64,000 nt of DNA from Alphaproteobacteria bacterium (GCA_017983635.1 JAGOBA010000004.1:62001-126000), one strand, 5' to 3'; shown: positions 24,318-33,002, counted from the stretch's first letter. Notes: generated by a model from the sequence alone, not told the origin. Numbers and translations: made by a program.

Positions 24318-25454
24318 ATGTCCGCACGCGACACCAGCGGAAGTTCTCAAGTGCCCGGCCTTCGCTTCTCCGACGTAGAAGCGTTGCTCGCCGATCCCGC
24401 CCCCGCGCGCCGCGCGAAGGTGGTGGAACAACTCGCCGTCAACATCGATACGGGACGTTTGAGCCCGGCGGAATGGGCGATCGCTCTCGAGATCCTGCGG
24501 CGAATGGCGGCGGATGCGGAATCGATCGTGCGCTATTCCGTGGCGGAGTCGCTGAAACACTCGAAGAGTCTGCCGCGCGATGTGGCCAACGCGCTCGCCG
24601 GCGACGACATCAAGATTGCGCAGCCGATCCTGGAGAACTCGCCCGTTCTGACGGACGAGGATTTGATGGCCGTGCTGGCCGACGGGAACGGCACTAAGCA
24701 GGTAGCCGTGGCGCGCCGTCCGGGGGTCAGCGCGACGGTCGCTGCCGCCGTGATCGATACGGGCAATGCAGCGGCGGTGACGACCTTGGTCAGCAACAAG
24801 AGCGCCGAGCTCAACGAGAATTTGCTTTCCCGCACGATCGATCGCTACGGCCGATTCGAGACCGTGAAGGCCGCCATGGTGCACCGGCATGAGTTACCGG
24901 TGACGATATCGGAGCGGTTGGTCACGCTGGTTTCGGATCGCTTGAAAGTCGTGCTGGCGTCGCGGCATTCGCTGCCGGGCGACCTGGCCGCAGACATTAT
25001 TTTGGATGCACGCGAACGCGCAACCGTGAGCCTGATCGGCAGCAAAACGCCGGTCGAGGACACGCACGCGCTGGTCGCGCAGCTGCATGCCAACGGACGG
25101 TTGACGCCGTCGCTGGTGTTGCGCGCGCTGTGCTCGGGCGACATCCGTTTCATGGAGGATGCGATGGCCGAAATCGCGGGCGTGTCGGTCGACAAGGCGG
25201 CGCTCTTGATCCATGACGCCGGGCCGCTGGGTCTCAAGGCCATCTACCGGAAGTGTAATTTTCCGGACGCGATGTTCCCCGCGTTCCGGGTCGCCGTCGA
25301 TATGGTCCACGAGACGTCGGGCGAATACGGCATGCACGATCGCCAGCGCTTCACCCGCAAAGTGATCGAGCGCGTGCTGACCAAATACCAACAGATGGAA
25401 GCGTCCGATCTCGACTATCTGCTTGCGAAGCTGAGCAAACTCGAAGCCGCGTAG
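24318..25454 (+). CDS. DUF2336 domain protein
   Basis: 378 aa, soluble, built of helical repeats (HEAT-like rhythm: RAKVVEQLAVNIDTG, ESIVRYSVAESLKHS, DDIKIAQPILENSPVL) typical of DUF2336, an alphaproteobacterial family of unknown role. No enzyme motifs. It is divergent from Rsm22 with 37 bases between and is probably transcribed alone. Confidence 0.8.
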   Translation: MSARDTSGSSQVPGLRFSDVEALLADPAPARRAKVVEQLAVNIDTGRLSPAEWAIALEILRRMAADAESIVRYSVAESLKHSKSLPRDVANALAGDDIKIAQPILENSPVLTDEDLMAVLADGNGTKQVAVARRPGVSATVAAAVIDTGNAAAVTTLVSNKSAELNENLLSRTIDRYGRFETVKAAMVHRHELPVTISERLVTLVSDRLKVVLASRHSLPGDLAADIILDARERATVSLIGSKTPVEDTHALVAQLHANGRLTPSLVLRALCSGDIRFMEDAMAEIAGVSVDKAALLIHDAGPLGLKAIYRKCNFPDAMFPAFRVAVDMVHETSGEYGMHDRQRFTRKVIERVLTKYQQMEASDLDYLLAKLSKLEAA

Positions 25455-25462
25455 AGGCTCCG

Positions 25463-25984
25463 CTATCCCGCCGGTTGCTGCGCCTTGTAGTCCGCGATGT
25501 CGGCGGTCAGGTCTTCGACTTCTTCGCAATCGTTGCCACAGATGCCTTTGAGAATGGCGAGTTGCGCTTCTGCCTTGGGCAAGTCGCCCATTTGCAGATA
25601 GAGCTCGCCCAGATATTCGTTCGCGCCTTTGTGCTTTGGGTCGACGGCCAACGCCTTTTGGTAGGCTGCCAACGCCTTTTCCTTGTTGCCGAGTTTGCGG
25701 TTTGCGAAGCCGAGATAGTTCCAGGCGTCGGCGTCGCGCGGGTTGTCTTTCACCACATCTTCGAGCAAAGGGATGGCTTCGGCGAATTGCTCGCCTTTAA
25801 CGAGATACTCCGCCTGTTGAAAGTCGGTCTCGGTCTTTTGTGCCTTCTTGTTGGAGGGCGAAGGCGATGGGCGGGGTAATTCTGTTCGAGGCGCGCCGCC
25901 GCCAGGGGCAGCAACTGCGGGAACCGACGCAAGCCCCAGGGCCGAAACGGCGGCGAGAGCAAGCATGGCGCGAGTGGTTTTCAT
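25463..25984 (-). CDS. Secreted tetratricopeptide-repeat protein
   Basis: 173 aa from the ATG at 25984, which has GGAGGTG in front. A signal peptide (ALAAVSALGLASVPAVAA) precedes about three TPR units (EYLVKGEQFAEAIPLLEDVV; DAWNYLGFANRKLGNKEKAL; GANEYLGELYLQMGDLPKA). A CGNDCEEVEDL cysteine pair near the end could form a disulfide. A periplasmic scaffold is likely. Partners unknown. Confidence 0.83.
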   Translation of the reverse strand: MKTTRAMLALAAVSALGLASVPAVAAPGGGAPRTELPRPSPSPSNKKAQKTETDFQQAEYLVKGEQFAEAIPLLEDVVKDNPRDADAWNYLGFANRKLGNKEKALAAYQKALAVDPKHKGANEYLGELYLQMGDLPKAEAQLAILKGICGNDCEEVEDLTADIADYKAQQPAG

Positions 25985-26106
25985 GGCTGACACCTCCAGG
26001 AGTTGGCAGGAGAATGCGATGTTAACGATGGCCGGGCAATAGGCTAAGGGCTCACAACCGAGCGACTTTGGGAAGGATTTGACTTGGTGCGCGCCGAAAT
26101 CCAAGC

Positions 26107-26742
26107 ATGCAACTTATGAGTCAGACTCCCATCGACACGGCTGACGGTTCACCCAGGGGCGCAAAGCGGCGCCTGGAAAGCCGCAAGCGGCTGCTGGCGT
26201 CGGCACGAAAGTTGTTCATCGCGCGCGGCTATCACGCGACGCGGCCACAGGATATTTCCAAAGGGGCTGGCCTCGGGCATGGAACGTTCTACCTGCACTT
26301 CAAGGACAAGCGGGAGTGTTTCCTGGCCTTTGTCGACGAGGCGCGGGCGGAGTTGGACGCGGCGGTCATTGCCCGAGCGAGTTCAACGAGGACGTTGGCG
26401 CAAATGGTCGAAGCGGCCCTAACGGCGATCTACGACTATGCGGAACAGAACCCAGGTGTGCTGCCGACGGCAATGACGGATGAGGCGGTGATTGCCTCCG
26501 GCGGCGATGGAGCCGAAGGAACACTCATCCAACGCTGGGGCGAGGAGTGGGGCGAGCTGTTGCGCACCCAGGCCAAAGACGGCGTCGTGGCCAAGGACTT
26601 TGACTTCGCCATCGTAGGCCAGGCGATCGTGGGTGCCATTCATCAGGCAAGCAGCTACAGCTTCCGGCGCGGACGTTCGCGCAGTTCGGTGGTCAAGGCG
26701 CTGTCGCAGTTTATTGTGCGGGCGCTAAGTCCCAAGGCGTAG
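26107..26742 (+). CDS. TetR-family transcriptional regulator
   Basis: 211 aa. N-terminal helix-turn-helix: RKRLLASARKLFIARGYHAT and DISKGAGLGHGTFYLHFKDK are classic TetR. The C-terminal ligand domain is diverged, as usual. It lies 64 bases before a four-gene operon in the same direction, with a palindromic operator in that gap, so it most likely represses the operon until a pathway intermediate (perhaps an acyl-CoA or lipid) binds. A second Met three codons in is an alternative start. Confidence 0.88.
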   Translation: MQLMSQTPIDTADGSPRGAKRRLESRKRLLASARKLFIARGYHATRPQDISKGAGLGHGTFYLHFKDKRECFLAFVDEARAELDAAVIARASSTRTLAQMVEAALTAIYDYAEQNPGVLPTAMTDEAVIASGGDGAEGTLIQRWGEEWGELLRTQAKDGVVAKDFDFAIVGQAIVGAIHQASSYSFRRGRSRSSVVKALSQFIVRALSPKA

Positions 26743-26747
26743 TCGGG

Positions 26748-26783
26748 TTGACTCTGCGCGCTGAACTGACAAATTATCAGTTC
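26748..26783 (+). promoter_or_regulatory. Promoter with TetR-type operator
   Basis: TTGACT (26748-26753), 18 bases, AATTAT (26772-26777) fit a promoter for the following operon. An inverted repeat, GAACTGA (26763-26769) and TCAGTTC (26777-26783) with a seven-base centre CAAATTA, covers the -10. Including the centre it is a 21-base palindrome with one mismatched pair. Position and shape suit the adjacent TetR protein. Confidence 0.7.
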
Positions 26784-26806
26784 CAGATCACCCGGAGGAC
26801 CGACTT

Positions 26807-27835
26807 ATGGCACGCGTCGTTTTCACTCGCGACGAAATCATGTCCGAACATGTGTATGCGAAGCCGCAGGTTGAGGCGGGTTATCGTTTGCATGGTGGGT
26901 TCGATGCGAAGGGGACTTACATCTCGCCGCGCACATTGATGCGCTGGCCGGCTGTCGAGGCTTGGCAGGCGCAACTGACGGCGCGCGGGTTCCCGTTGAT
27001 CGATGCGTCGACGCGGCTGCTGAAGCGCGGCGCTTACCCCAGCATTGGGCAGCAGCAGTTCTTGCTCAATCACGGCATGGGCGAGACGCTTTGGAATTCG
27101 CTGACCATCACCGGCGTGATCGAGGCGAAGGGGCGCGCGTTGTGCGAGGCGACTGCGCCCGACTTTCAGGCGATCGTCGACGAAGACGTTTCGGGCACGT
27201 CGATCGGTCATTTGAACAAGGGGTTGCTGTACGCGCACGGGCTTGATGAGGGCGGCGACAAGGAGCACGGCCAAGGCGGGCACGACGACATGTGGTTCGC
27301 GGTGCGCGATGCGTTGTTCGGCAAGGATGCCTATCCGCTGCCCGTCGTGCCGGAGAGCATTTCGCGGCCGGAGATCGGGCGGCTGATGCCGCAGATCGAC
27401 AAGGCCTATGAGGATTGGATCCTGCTCCTGATGAACGTGTTGATGATCGAGGTTAGGGCGGAGGCGTTTTTCTCGTTTTGCACCAATCTGATGCGTTCAC
27501 CTGAGGTGTTCCGCGACCGGCGGCCGGCGGCGATGCATGCGGCTGAGTTGGTCGAGCGCATTCGCACTGACGAGGCGATCCATGTCGCCTATCTGCAGAC
27601 GTTCGTGTCGGAGCTTCGCAGCTTTACGATCAAGTGTCTGAACGGCGAGCGAATCAAAGGCTCGCAAATGATCGATCCGATTTGGGAGGGCATGATCCAC
27701 TGGCACTCGGTCACGCAGGCCGACTTCGGTCAGGCGCAAGCGCGTGAGGCGATCGTGGCGCGGATCAACAAGCTCGCCAACGGGCCGGCGTTGCTTTCGC
27801 AGTTCGATGCCCTGGAGCAGAAAGCGGCTGCTTGA
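26807..27835 (+). CDS. Ferritin-like-fold protein, function unknown
   Basis: 342 aa, soluble, CGGAGGA before the ATG. I cannot name the family. Helical segments contain EVRAEAFFSF and RIRTDEAIHVAYLQTFV, i.e. Glu plus an ExxH pair as in diiron ferritin-like oxidases, and HGQGGHDDMWFAVRD earlier in the chain could supply further ligands. First gene of the TetR-controlled operon with two dehydrogenases and a luciferase-like monooxygenase, so an oxygen-using or metal-binding step in the same pathway is a reasonable guess. Confidence 0.6.
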   Translation: MARVVFTRDEIMSEHVYAKPQVEAGYRLHGGFDAKGTYISPRTLMRWPAVEAWQAQLTARGFPLIDASTRLLKRGAYPSIGQQQFLLNHGMGETLWNSLTITGVIEAKGRALCEATAPDFQAIVDEDVSGTSIGHLNKGLLYAHGLDEGGDKEHGQGGHDDMWFAVRDALFGKDAYPLPVVPESISRPEIGRLMPQIDKAYEDWILLLMNVLMIEVRAEAFFSFCTNLMRSPEVFRDRRPAAMHAAELVERIRTDEAIHVAYLQTFVSELRSFTIKCLNGERIKGSQMIDPIWEGMIHWHSVTQADFGQAQAREAIVARINKLANGPALLSQFDALEQKAAA

Positions 27836-28695
27836 TGAATGACCTCAACGACAAAGTCGCCTTCGTCACCGGCGCGGCGAGCGGCATCGGGCTCGGCATT
27901 GCGACGGCGCTGGCGAAGTCCGGCGCGCGCGTGATGCTGGCCGATATCGAGAAGGCGGCGCTCGACAAGGCGGTTGAGGGATTGAAGCGCACCAACGCGG
28001 ATGTCGATGGCGTAGTGGCTGACGTCTCGCTCAAGAGTGCGATCGAGGATGCGGCAGCGAAGACGATCGAACGGTTCGGCAAGGTGCACATTCTAGTCAA
28101 CAACGCCGGCGTCGGTGGCGAGGGACCGCTATCGCGCAGCACGCCGGCAGGCTGGGAGTGGGTGATCGGCGTCAACTTGTGGAGCGTGGTCTACGGGTTT
28201 CAGACGTTCGTGCCGTTGATCCAGAAGCACGGTGAGGGTGGGCACATCGTTTCCACCGCGTCGATGGCGGGGATGATCTCGACGGCCGGCGTGCAGTACG
28301 CCGTGACGAAGTTCGCTGTGGTTGCCATGTCCGAGGCGACGCGGCTGGAGTTGGCGCCGCAGAATATCGGCGTGTCCGTTCTCTGCCCCGGGTTCATTCG
28401 CACGAACATCATGGATTCCGGCCGCAATGTGCCCGAGCGCTTCGCCGGGACGAATGCGCGGCGTCTGACGGAGATTTCACCAACCGATCCGGCGGCGCAA
28501 ATGGTGGCGATGGTGAAGAAGAGGATCGAGGAGGGGATCGATCCGCTCTATGTCGGCGAGTTGGTGCGCGAGGCGATCGAGTTGAACGAGCTCTATATCT
28601 TCACCGACACCGAGTTCGAACCGATGTTCGATATGCGTATCGCCGAGATCAAGAGAGGCTTCGACCGTATTCGCGCGCGCAAGCCGCGGCATTGA
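27835..28695 (+). CDS. Short-chain dehydrogenase/reductase
   Basis: 286 aa from the ATG at 27835, overlapping the previous stop by one base (a TTG one codon earlier is less likely). Rossmann motif VTGAASGIGLGIA, NNAG at NAGVGGEG, catalytic Ser in VSTASMAG and YAVTK (Tyr-xxx-Lys). An extended C-terminus (about 40 aa) is shared with the next gene. NAD(P)-dependent alcohol/ketone oxidoreduction; substrate unknown. Confidence 0.9.
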   Translation: MNDLNDKVAFVTGAASGIGLGIATALAKSGARVMLADIEKAALDKAVEGLKRTNADVDGVVADVSLKSAIEDAAAKTIERFGKVHILVNNAGVGGEGPLSRSTPAGWEWVIGVNLWSVVYGFQTFVPLIQKHGEGGHIVSTASMAGMISTAGVQYAVTKFAVVAMSEATRLELAPQNIGVSVLCPGFIRTNIMDSGRNVPERFAGTNARRLTEISPTDPAAQMVAMVKKRIEEGIDPLYVGELVREAIELNELYIFTDTEFEPMFDMRIAEIKRGFDRIRARKPRH

Positions 28696-28702
28696 GGGTT
28701 TC

Positions 28703-29599
28703 ATGAAAGAGTTGCGGGATAGGGTCGCGTTCGTCACCGGCGGCGCGTCAGGCTTGGGGCTCGCGATGGCGAAGGCCTTCGGCCGCGAGGGCATGAAGGT
28801 GATGATCGCCGACATCGAACAGGCGGCGCTGACGCGGGCAGTCCAAGAATTGCGCGACAGCCAGGTGCGAGCCGAGGGCGTGTTGTGCGATGTGGCGTCG
28901 CGCGGGAGCCTGCGCGAGGCGGCGCTAAAGACGATTTCGACGTTCGGGAAGGTGCATGTCGTCTGCAACAATGCGGGCGTGGCCGTCGGCGGGCCGATCG
29001 GCTCGGTGGCGGAGCGCGATTGGGATTGGGTGACCGACGTCAATCTGCTGGGCGTCGTCTACGGTACGGAAGTGTTTGCGCCGCTGATCGAGAGCCACGG
29101 CGAGGGCGGGCACTTCGTCAACACGGCGTCGATGGCGGGGATGATCGGCGTTCCCAATATGGAACCCTACTGCGCGACGAAGTTTGCGGTCGTCGCCATG
29201 TCGGAAGGCTGGGCCGGGCAACTGGCACCGAAGAACATCGGTGTGTCGGTGCTATGTCCGGGCTTCGTGCAAACGCGCATTGCCGAGAGCCATCGCAACA
29301 AGCCGGTGCGCTATGGCGCGCAGGACAGCGTGCAGGTCGGCGTCGGTGATACGCGGGAGCAGGCGGCGACGCTGGTGATGTCGGGCATCCCGGTCGAGCC
29401 GGTCGGCAACCGCGTGGTCGAGGCGATCAAGGACAACGACCGCTACATCTTTACGCATGTCGAGTTTAAGGCGGCGGTCGAGATGCGCTTCGCCAATATC
29501 CTCGCCGCGTTCGACAAGAGCGCGCAAAGCAAGTCCTTGTCGGTGCTGCCGAAGCGGGAGTTGTCAACGTTGGCGCAGCAAGCGGTTCAGAAAGAATAG
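28703..29599 (+). CDS. Short-chain dehydrogenase/reductase, paralogue
   Basis: 298 aa, closely similar in layout to the preceding gene: VTGGASGLGLAMAKAF, NNAGVAVGG, NTASMAGMIG and YCATK. The two likely arose by tandem duplication and may act on two successive hydroxyl/keto groups or on different stereoisomers. Seven bases separate the genes. Confidence 0.9.
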   Translation: MKELRDRVAFVTGGASGLGLAMAKAFGREGMKVMIADIEQAALTRAVQELRDSQVRAEGVLCDVASRGSLREAALKTISTFGKVHVVCNNAGVAVGGPIGSVAERDWDWVTDVNLLGVVYGTEVFAPLIESHGEGGHFVNTASMAGMIGVPNMEPYCATKFAVVAMSEGWAGQLAPKNIGVSVLCPGFVQTRIAESHRNKPVRYGAQDSVQVGVGDTREQAATLVMSGIPVEPVGNRVVEAIKDNDRYIFTHVEFKAAVEMRFANILAAFDKSAQSKSLSVLPKRELSTLAQQAVQKE

Positions 29600-29608
29600 A
29601 GGTCGCTC

Positions 29609-30904
29609 ATGAAATTCGGCATCTTCTACGAGCATCAACTCCCACGACCCTGGCATGACGGCGACGAACTGAAGTTGTTTCAAGATGCGCTCGATCAGGT
29701 GGAATTGGCGGATCGGATCGGGATCGATCACGCGTGGGAGGTGGAGCATCACTTTCTGGAGGAGTATTCGCACTCCTCAGCGCCTGAAGTGTTTCTAGCC
29801 GCATGTTCGCAGCGCACGAAGCGCATCCGGCTGGGGCATGGGATCGTGTTGATGCCGCCGGGGTATAACCATCCGGCGCGCGTGGCGGAGCGGATTGCGA
29901 CGCTCGATCTGGTTTCGAACGGTCGGGTCGAATTCGGCACCGGCGAATCGTCGGCGTTGCTGGAGCTTGGCGGCTATCGGGTGCCGGTCGAGAAGAAGCG
30001 CGAGATGTGGCGCGAGGCGGTCGAGCAGTGTCTCAACATGATGGCGATGAACCCCTATCCCGGGTTCAAGGGCGAGTATTTCGAGATGCCGTGCCGTAAC
30101 GTGGTACCCAAGCCGGTGCAACGGCCGCATCCGCCGGTGTGGGTTGCGTGCTCGAACCGCGAGACGATCAAGCTTGCGGCCCGGCTCGGCATCGGGGCGC
30201 TGACGTTTGCGTTCGTCGATCCGAAAGAGGCCAAGCAGTGGGTCGACGACTACTACCGCATCTTCAAGGAAGAATGCGTGCCGATCGGCCATGCGGTGAA
30301 CCCGAACATCTGCATGGTCACGGGCTTTTCCGTGCACCAGGACGGCGAAGAGGCGGTGCGGCGCGGGCTCGACGGGTTCAAGTTCTTCGGCTATGCGCTT
30401 GGTCACCATTACATTTTCGGCGAACACAAGCCGGGACGCACCGACATCTGGAAGGCATTCGAAGCGGTCAAAGACGCGATGCCGTCGAATGCGGGAGCAG
30501 GCGGGATCGGCACGCCGGAAACGATGCGCAAGCACCTTCGCGGCTTTGCCGAGGCCGGCGTCGATCAAGTGTCGTTCATCCAGCAAGGCGGTCGCAACAA
30601 GCACGAACACATCTGCGAGGCGCTGGAGCTGTTCGCGCGCGAAGTGATGCCCGAGTTCAAGGAAAACGCGGAGGCGCGGCAGAAGCGCAAGATGGAAGAG
30701 CTTGCGCCCTATATCGAGAAGGCGTTTGCGCGGAAGACCAAGATGCGCGAGCTGGCGGACGACGAGATTCCGAATGTCATCGCGCTGGGTCGGCAAATCA
30801 CGCAACGGCAGCTGACGCCGGCCGAGCAAGAAGCGCGCAAGGCATGGTCGCAGCGCAGCAACGTGCCGCTGACCGATCCCGCTAACAAGGGGGCGGCGGA
30901 GTAA
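29609..30904 (+). CDS. LLM-class flavin-dependent monooxygenase
   Basis: 431 aa, bacterial-luciferase-like TIM barrel. The start MKFGIFYEHQLP and the flavin/substrate-lining motifs (AWEVEHHF near 42, HGIVLMPPGYNHP near 76, VEFGTGESSA near 106) are typical. It oxidises its substrate with reduced flavin and O2; the flavin reductase is not in this window. The C-terminal 70 residues form a charged helical extension (AEARQKRKMEELAPYIEKAF). Last gene of the operon, followed by a strong terminator. Confidence 0.9.
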   Translation: MKFGIFYEHQLPRPWHDGDELKLFQDALDQVELADRIGIDHAWEVEHHFLEEYSHSSAPEVFLAACSQRTKRIRLGHGIVLMPPGYNHPARVAERIATLDLVSNGRVEFGTGESSALLELGGYRVPVEKKREMWREAVEQCLNMMAMNPYPGFKGEYFEMPCRNVVPKPVQRPHPPVWVACSNRETIKLAARLGIGALTFAFVDPKEAKQWVDDYYRIFKEECVPIGHAVNPNICMVTGFSVHQDGEEAVRRGLDGFKFFGYALGHHYIFGEHKPGRTDIWKAFEAVKDAMPSNAGAGGIGTPETMRKHLRGFAEAGVDQVSFIQQGGRNKHEHICEALELFAREVMPEFKENAEARQKRKMEELAPYIEKAFARKTKMRELADDEIPNVIALGRQITQRQLTPAEQEARKAWSQRSNVPLTDPANKGAAE

Positions 30905-30912
30905 GTTTTTCA

Positions 30913-30951
30913 TTGACAAATTCGGCGCTTTCGGCGATGTTCGGCGCCGAA
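30913..30951 (+). promoter_or_regulatory. TTGACA element with TTCGGCG repeats
   Basis: A perfect TTGACA (30913-30918) is followed by three direct copies of TTCGGCG (30921, 30930, 30940), the last forming the 12-base palindrome TTCGGCGCCGAA (30940-30951). The -10 is weak. It may be a promoter for a short RNA or part of the operon trailer. Confidence 0.35.
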
Positions 30952-30975
30952 TATCAGTATTCTTCGAAGTGCGTG

Positions 30976-31006
30976 CCGGGTGCGAAAGCGGCCCGGCTTT
31001 TTTTTG
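30976..31006 (+). terminator. Intrinsic terminator of the TetR-controlled operon
   Basis: GCCGGG (30976-30981) pairs with CCCGGC (30993-30998), an inner GC-GAAA-GC adds a stable tetraloop, and eight T follow (30999-31006). This is a textbook Rho-independent terminator. The stretch 31007-31252 holds no gene I can support, only a 9-base tandem repeat and the LemA promoter region. Confidence 0.88.
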
Positions 31007-31047
31007 CTTGCGTCGCCGATCCGCCGCCAAACGAGACAGTGTCTTGC

Positions 31048-31074
31048 TGTCTCACTTGTCTCACTTGTCTCACT
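31048..31074 (+). repeat. Three tandem copies of TGTCTCACT
   Basis: Perfect 9-base units at 31048, 31057 and 31066 in the non-coding gap between the terminator and lemA. Too short and few for CRISPR; a slippage-prone microsatellite or a regulator site. Confidence 0.85.
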
Positions 31075-31252
31075 TGCATTGGCGGAGTTCCGCCGCTTTC
31101 GCGTGTCGGCGAGGGAAAAATAGGGCGTCGTGCGAGACGCATCCGAGACAAGCGCGGCGACTGGTTAAGATCTGGGCGTCTTGCTCGACGGGGCGAGCAT
31201 CCCCAGATAAAAGTGGCGTTCGGGTGCCGCGAGTCGGCGGGAGAGTAACTCT

Positions 31253-31816
31253 ATGACTGCAATCTGGATTGTCTTGGGTCTGATCGCGCTGGTCGTGGTC
31301 GTTGTGATCATGAGCTATAACGGCTTGGTCGCCATGCGGCAGCGGGCGAACCAGGCGTTCGCCGATATTGACGTGCAACTGAAGCAGCGCCACGACCTTA
31401 TCCCGAACTTGGTCGAGACGGTGAAGGGCTACGCGGCGCACGAGCGGGGCACGCTGGATGCCGTGGTGCAGGCGCGCAATGCGGCGATGTCGGCACAAGG
31501 GCCGGCGCAGCAGGCGCAGGCGGAGAACATGCTCTCCGGCGCGCTGAAGCAGCTGTTCGCGCTGTCGGAGGCTTATCCCGACCTTAAGGCCAGCGCCAAC
31601 TTCCAGCAACTGCAACGGGACTTGAGCGACGTCGAGAACAAGCTGTCCGCCTCGCGCCGGTTCTTCAACAGTGCGGTGTCGGAGCTCAATGCGGCAATCG
31701 AGTCGTTCCCCGCGGTGCTGTTCGCGCGGTCGTTCGGTTTCGTGCACCGCGAGTTCTTCGATGTGGGCGAGGGCGAGCGCGTCGTGCTCGACAAGGCGCC
31801 GGAAGTGAAATTCTAA
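31253..31816 (+). CDS. lemA: LemA family protein
   Basis: 187 aa with an N-terminal membrane helix (WIVLGLIALVVVVVIM) and the LemA signature MRQRANQAFADIDVQLKQRH followed by DLIPNLVETVKGYAAHE. LemA proteins form membrane-anchored helical bundles and occur next to M48 or TPM-type proteins, as here (next gene 24 bases on). Exact role unknown; probably an envelope-stress partner of the M48 protease. Confidence 0.92.
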   Translation: MTAIWIVLGLIALVVVVVIMSYNGLVAMRQRANQAFADIDVQLKQRHDLIPNLVETVKGYAAHERGTLDAVVQARNAAMSAQGPAQQAQAENMLSGALKQLFALSEAYPDLKASANFQQLQRDLSDVENKLSASRRFFNSAVSELNAAIESFPAVLFARSFGFVHREFFDVGEGERVVLDKAPEVKF

Positions 31817-31840
31817 GGGCCGATCGGAGCCCCATCCGCG

Positions 31841-32872
31841 ATGAACCCGTCTTACGGGCTTTACTCGCATATCCAGGCGAACAGGTACCGGTCCGCGGTC
31901 CTGATCGTAGGCCTGTTCGTTCTGGTCTATCTGCTTGTCTATGCGTTCGTGCTGGCGTTCAACGGGTTCGTGATCGGCGAGGAGCCGTTGGGCGTAATCT
32001 TGAGCGAGACGTGGGCGCAGTTTCTGTGGCTCTCGCCATGGGCGACAGCTGCGACGGTGCTGTGGGTCGCGATCGGCTATCGCTTTCATCAGGGCATGAT
32101 CGACCGGTCGACGGGCGCGAAGGACGTCTCGCGGGACGAGGAGCCGCGGCTCTACAATCTGCTTGAAAACCTCTGCATCTCGCGCGGGATCACGATGCCG
32201 AAGCTGCAGATCGTCGAGACCGACGTGATGAACGCATATGCGTCGGGGATGCATGAGAAGCAGTACAAGATCGCGGTCACGCGCGGGCTCGTGAATGCGC
32301 TGGACGATCAGGAGCTTGAGGCTGTGCTGGGGCACGAGCTCACGCATATCCGCAACGGCGACGTTCGCTTGATGGTGGTCGCGGTGATCATCGCCGGGGT
32401 CGTAACGCTTGCCGGCGAGCTCGTTTTTCGCGCGTTCTTCGACAACAACGGCATGGGGTTTCGCTCGACGCGCTGGCGGACGAGCGGTAGGTCCTCATCG
32501 TCGTCGGGCGGCGGCAAGAAGGACGGCGGTGGTGGGTTCATTGCGATCCTGATTGCGCTCGTGATCATCGCGATCGCTTGGTTCTTGTCGCTGGTGATCC
32601 GCTTTGCGCTCTCGCGATCGCGTGAGTACCTCGCTGACGCGGGGTCGGTGGAACTCACCAAGAATCCGGATGCGATGATCAGCGCATTGCGCAAGATCGA
32701 GGGCAAGTCCGAGATGCCGGCCGTGCCGTCCGGCATCATGGAGATGTGCATCGAGAATAAGCGGAACACCGTGGCCGACTTGTTCTCGACCCACCCTTCA
32801 GTACAGCGCCGCGTCGACAAGCTCGTCGCGGTCGCCGGCGGGCGCGACGCTATTTCTGCGTCAGTGACTTGA
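31841..32872 (+). CDS. M48 family membrane metalloprotease (HtpX-like)
   Basis: 343 aa with membrane segments near 18-43 and 65-80, zinc motif HELTH (165-169) and the third ligand Glu in SREYLADAGS. A Ser/Gly/Lys-rich low-complexity insert lies near 220 before another membrane pair. Likely cleaves misfolded membrane proteins. Co-operonic with LemA, a conserved arrangement. Its 3' end overlaps a 50-aa leftward gene by 23 bases. Confidence 0.9.
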   Translation: MNPSYGLYSHIQANRYRSAVLIVGLFVLVYLLVYAFVLAFNGFVIGEEPLGVILSETWAQFLWLSPWATAATVLWVAIGYRFHQGMIDRSTGAKDVSRDEEPRLYNLLENLCISRGITMPKLQIVETDVMNAYASGMHEKQYKIAVTRGLVNALDDQELEAVLGHELTHIRNGDVRLMVVAVIIAGVVTLAGELVFRAFFDNNGMGFRSTRWRTSGRSSSSSGGGKKDGGGGFIAILIALVIIAIAWFLSLVIRFALSRSREYLADAGSVELTKNPDAMISALRKIEGKSEMPAVPSGIMEMCIENKRNTVADLFSTHPSVQRRVDKLVAVAGGRDAISASVT

Positions 32873-33002
32873 AGGCGAAGCCGATCGCCCAAAAGACGAG
32901 AGCGAGTGCGGCATATGCCATCATGTGTTTGTCCCAGGGTAGACCTTGGAACAAGTCGACCCATGTGCGCCACCAATAGTCGATCGTCTGGGTTGTGACC
33001 AT
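32850..33002 (-). CDS. Small single-pass membrane protein (50 aa)
   Basis: ATG at 33002 with GGAGG eight bases upstream. A Trp-rich amphipathic start (DYWWRTWVDLFQGLPW) is followed by one membrane helix (YAALALVFWAIGFAF) and a basic end. The gene overlaps the last eight codons of the M48 gene antisense. No family recognised. Confidence 0.55.
   Translation of the reverse strand: MVTTQTIDYWWRTWVDLFQGLPWDKHMMAYAALALVFWAIGFAFKSLTQK

Noticed and set aside
31048-31074. CRISPR array
   Set aside because: Contiguous 9-base units without spacers; no cas genes.
30913-31248. 111-codon rightward reading frame in the intergenic gap
   Set aside because: It runs through the intrinsic terminator and the tandem repeat, which shows as TCLTCLTC; no coding character.
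31070-32347. 425-codon leftward reading frame across lemA and the M48 gene
   Set aside because: Arg/His/Leu-rich with no motifs, antisense to two genes with clear families; an artefact of high GC.
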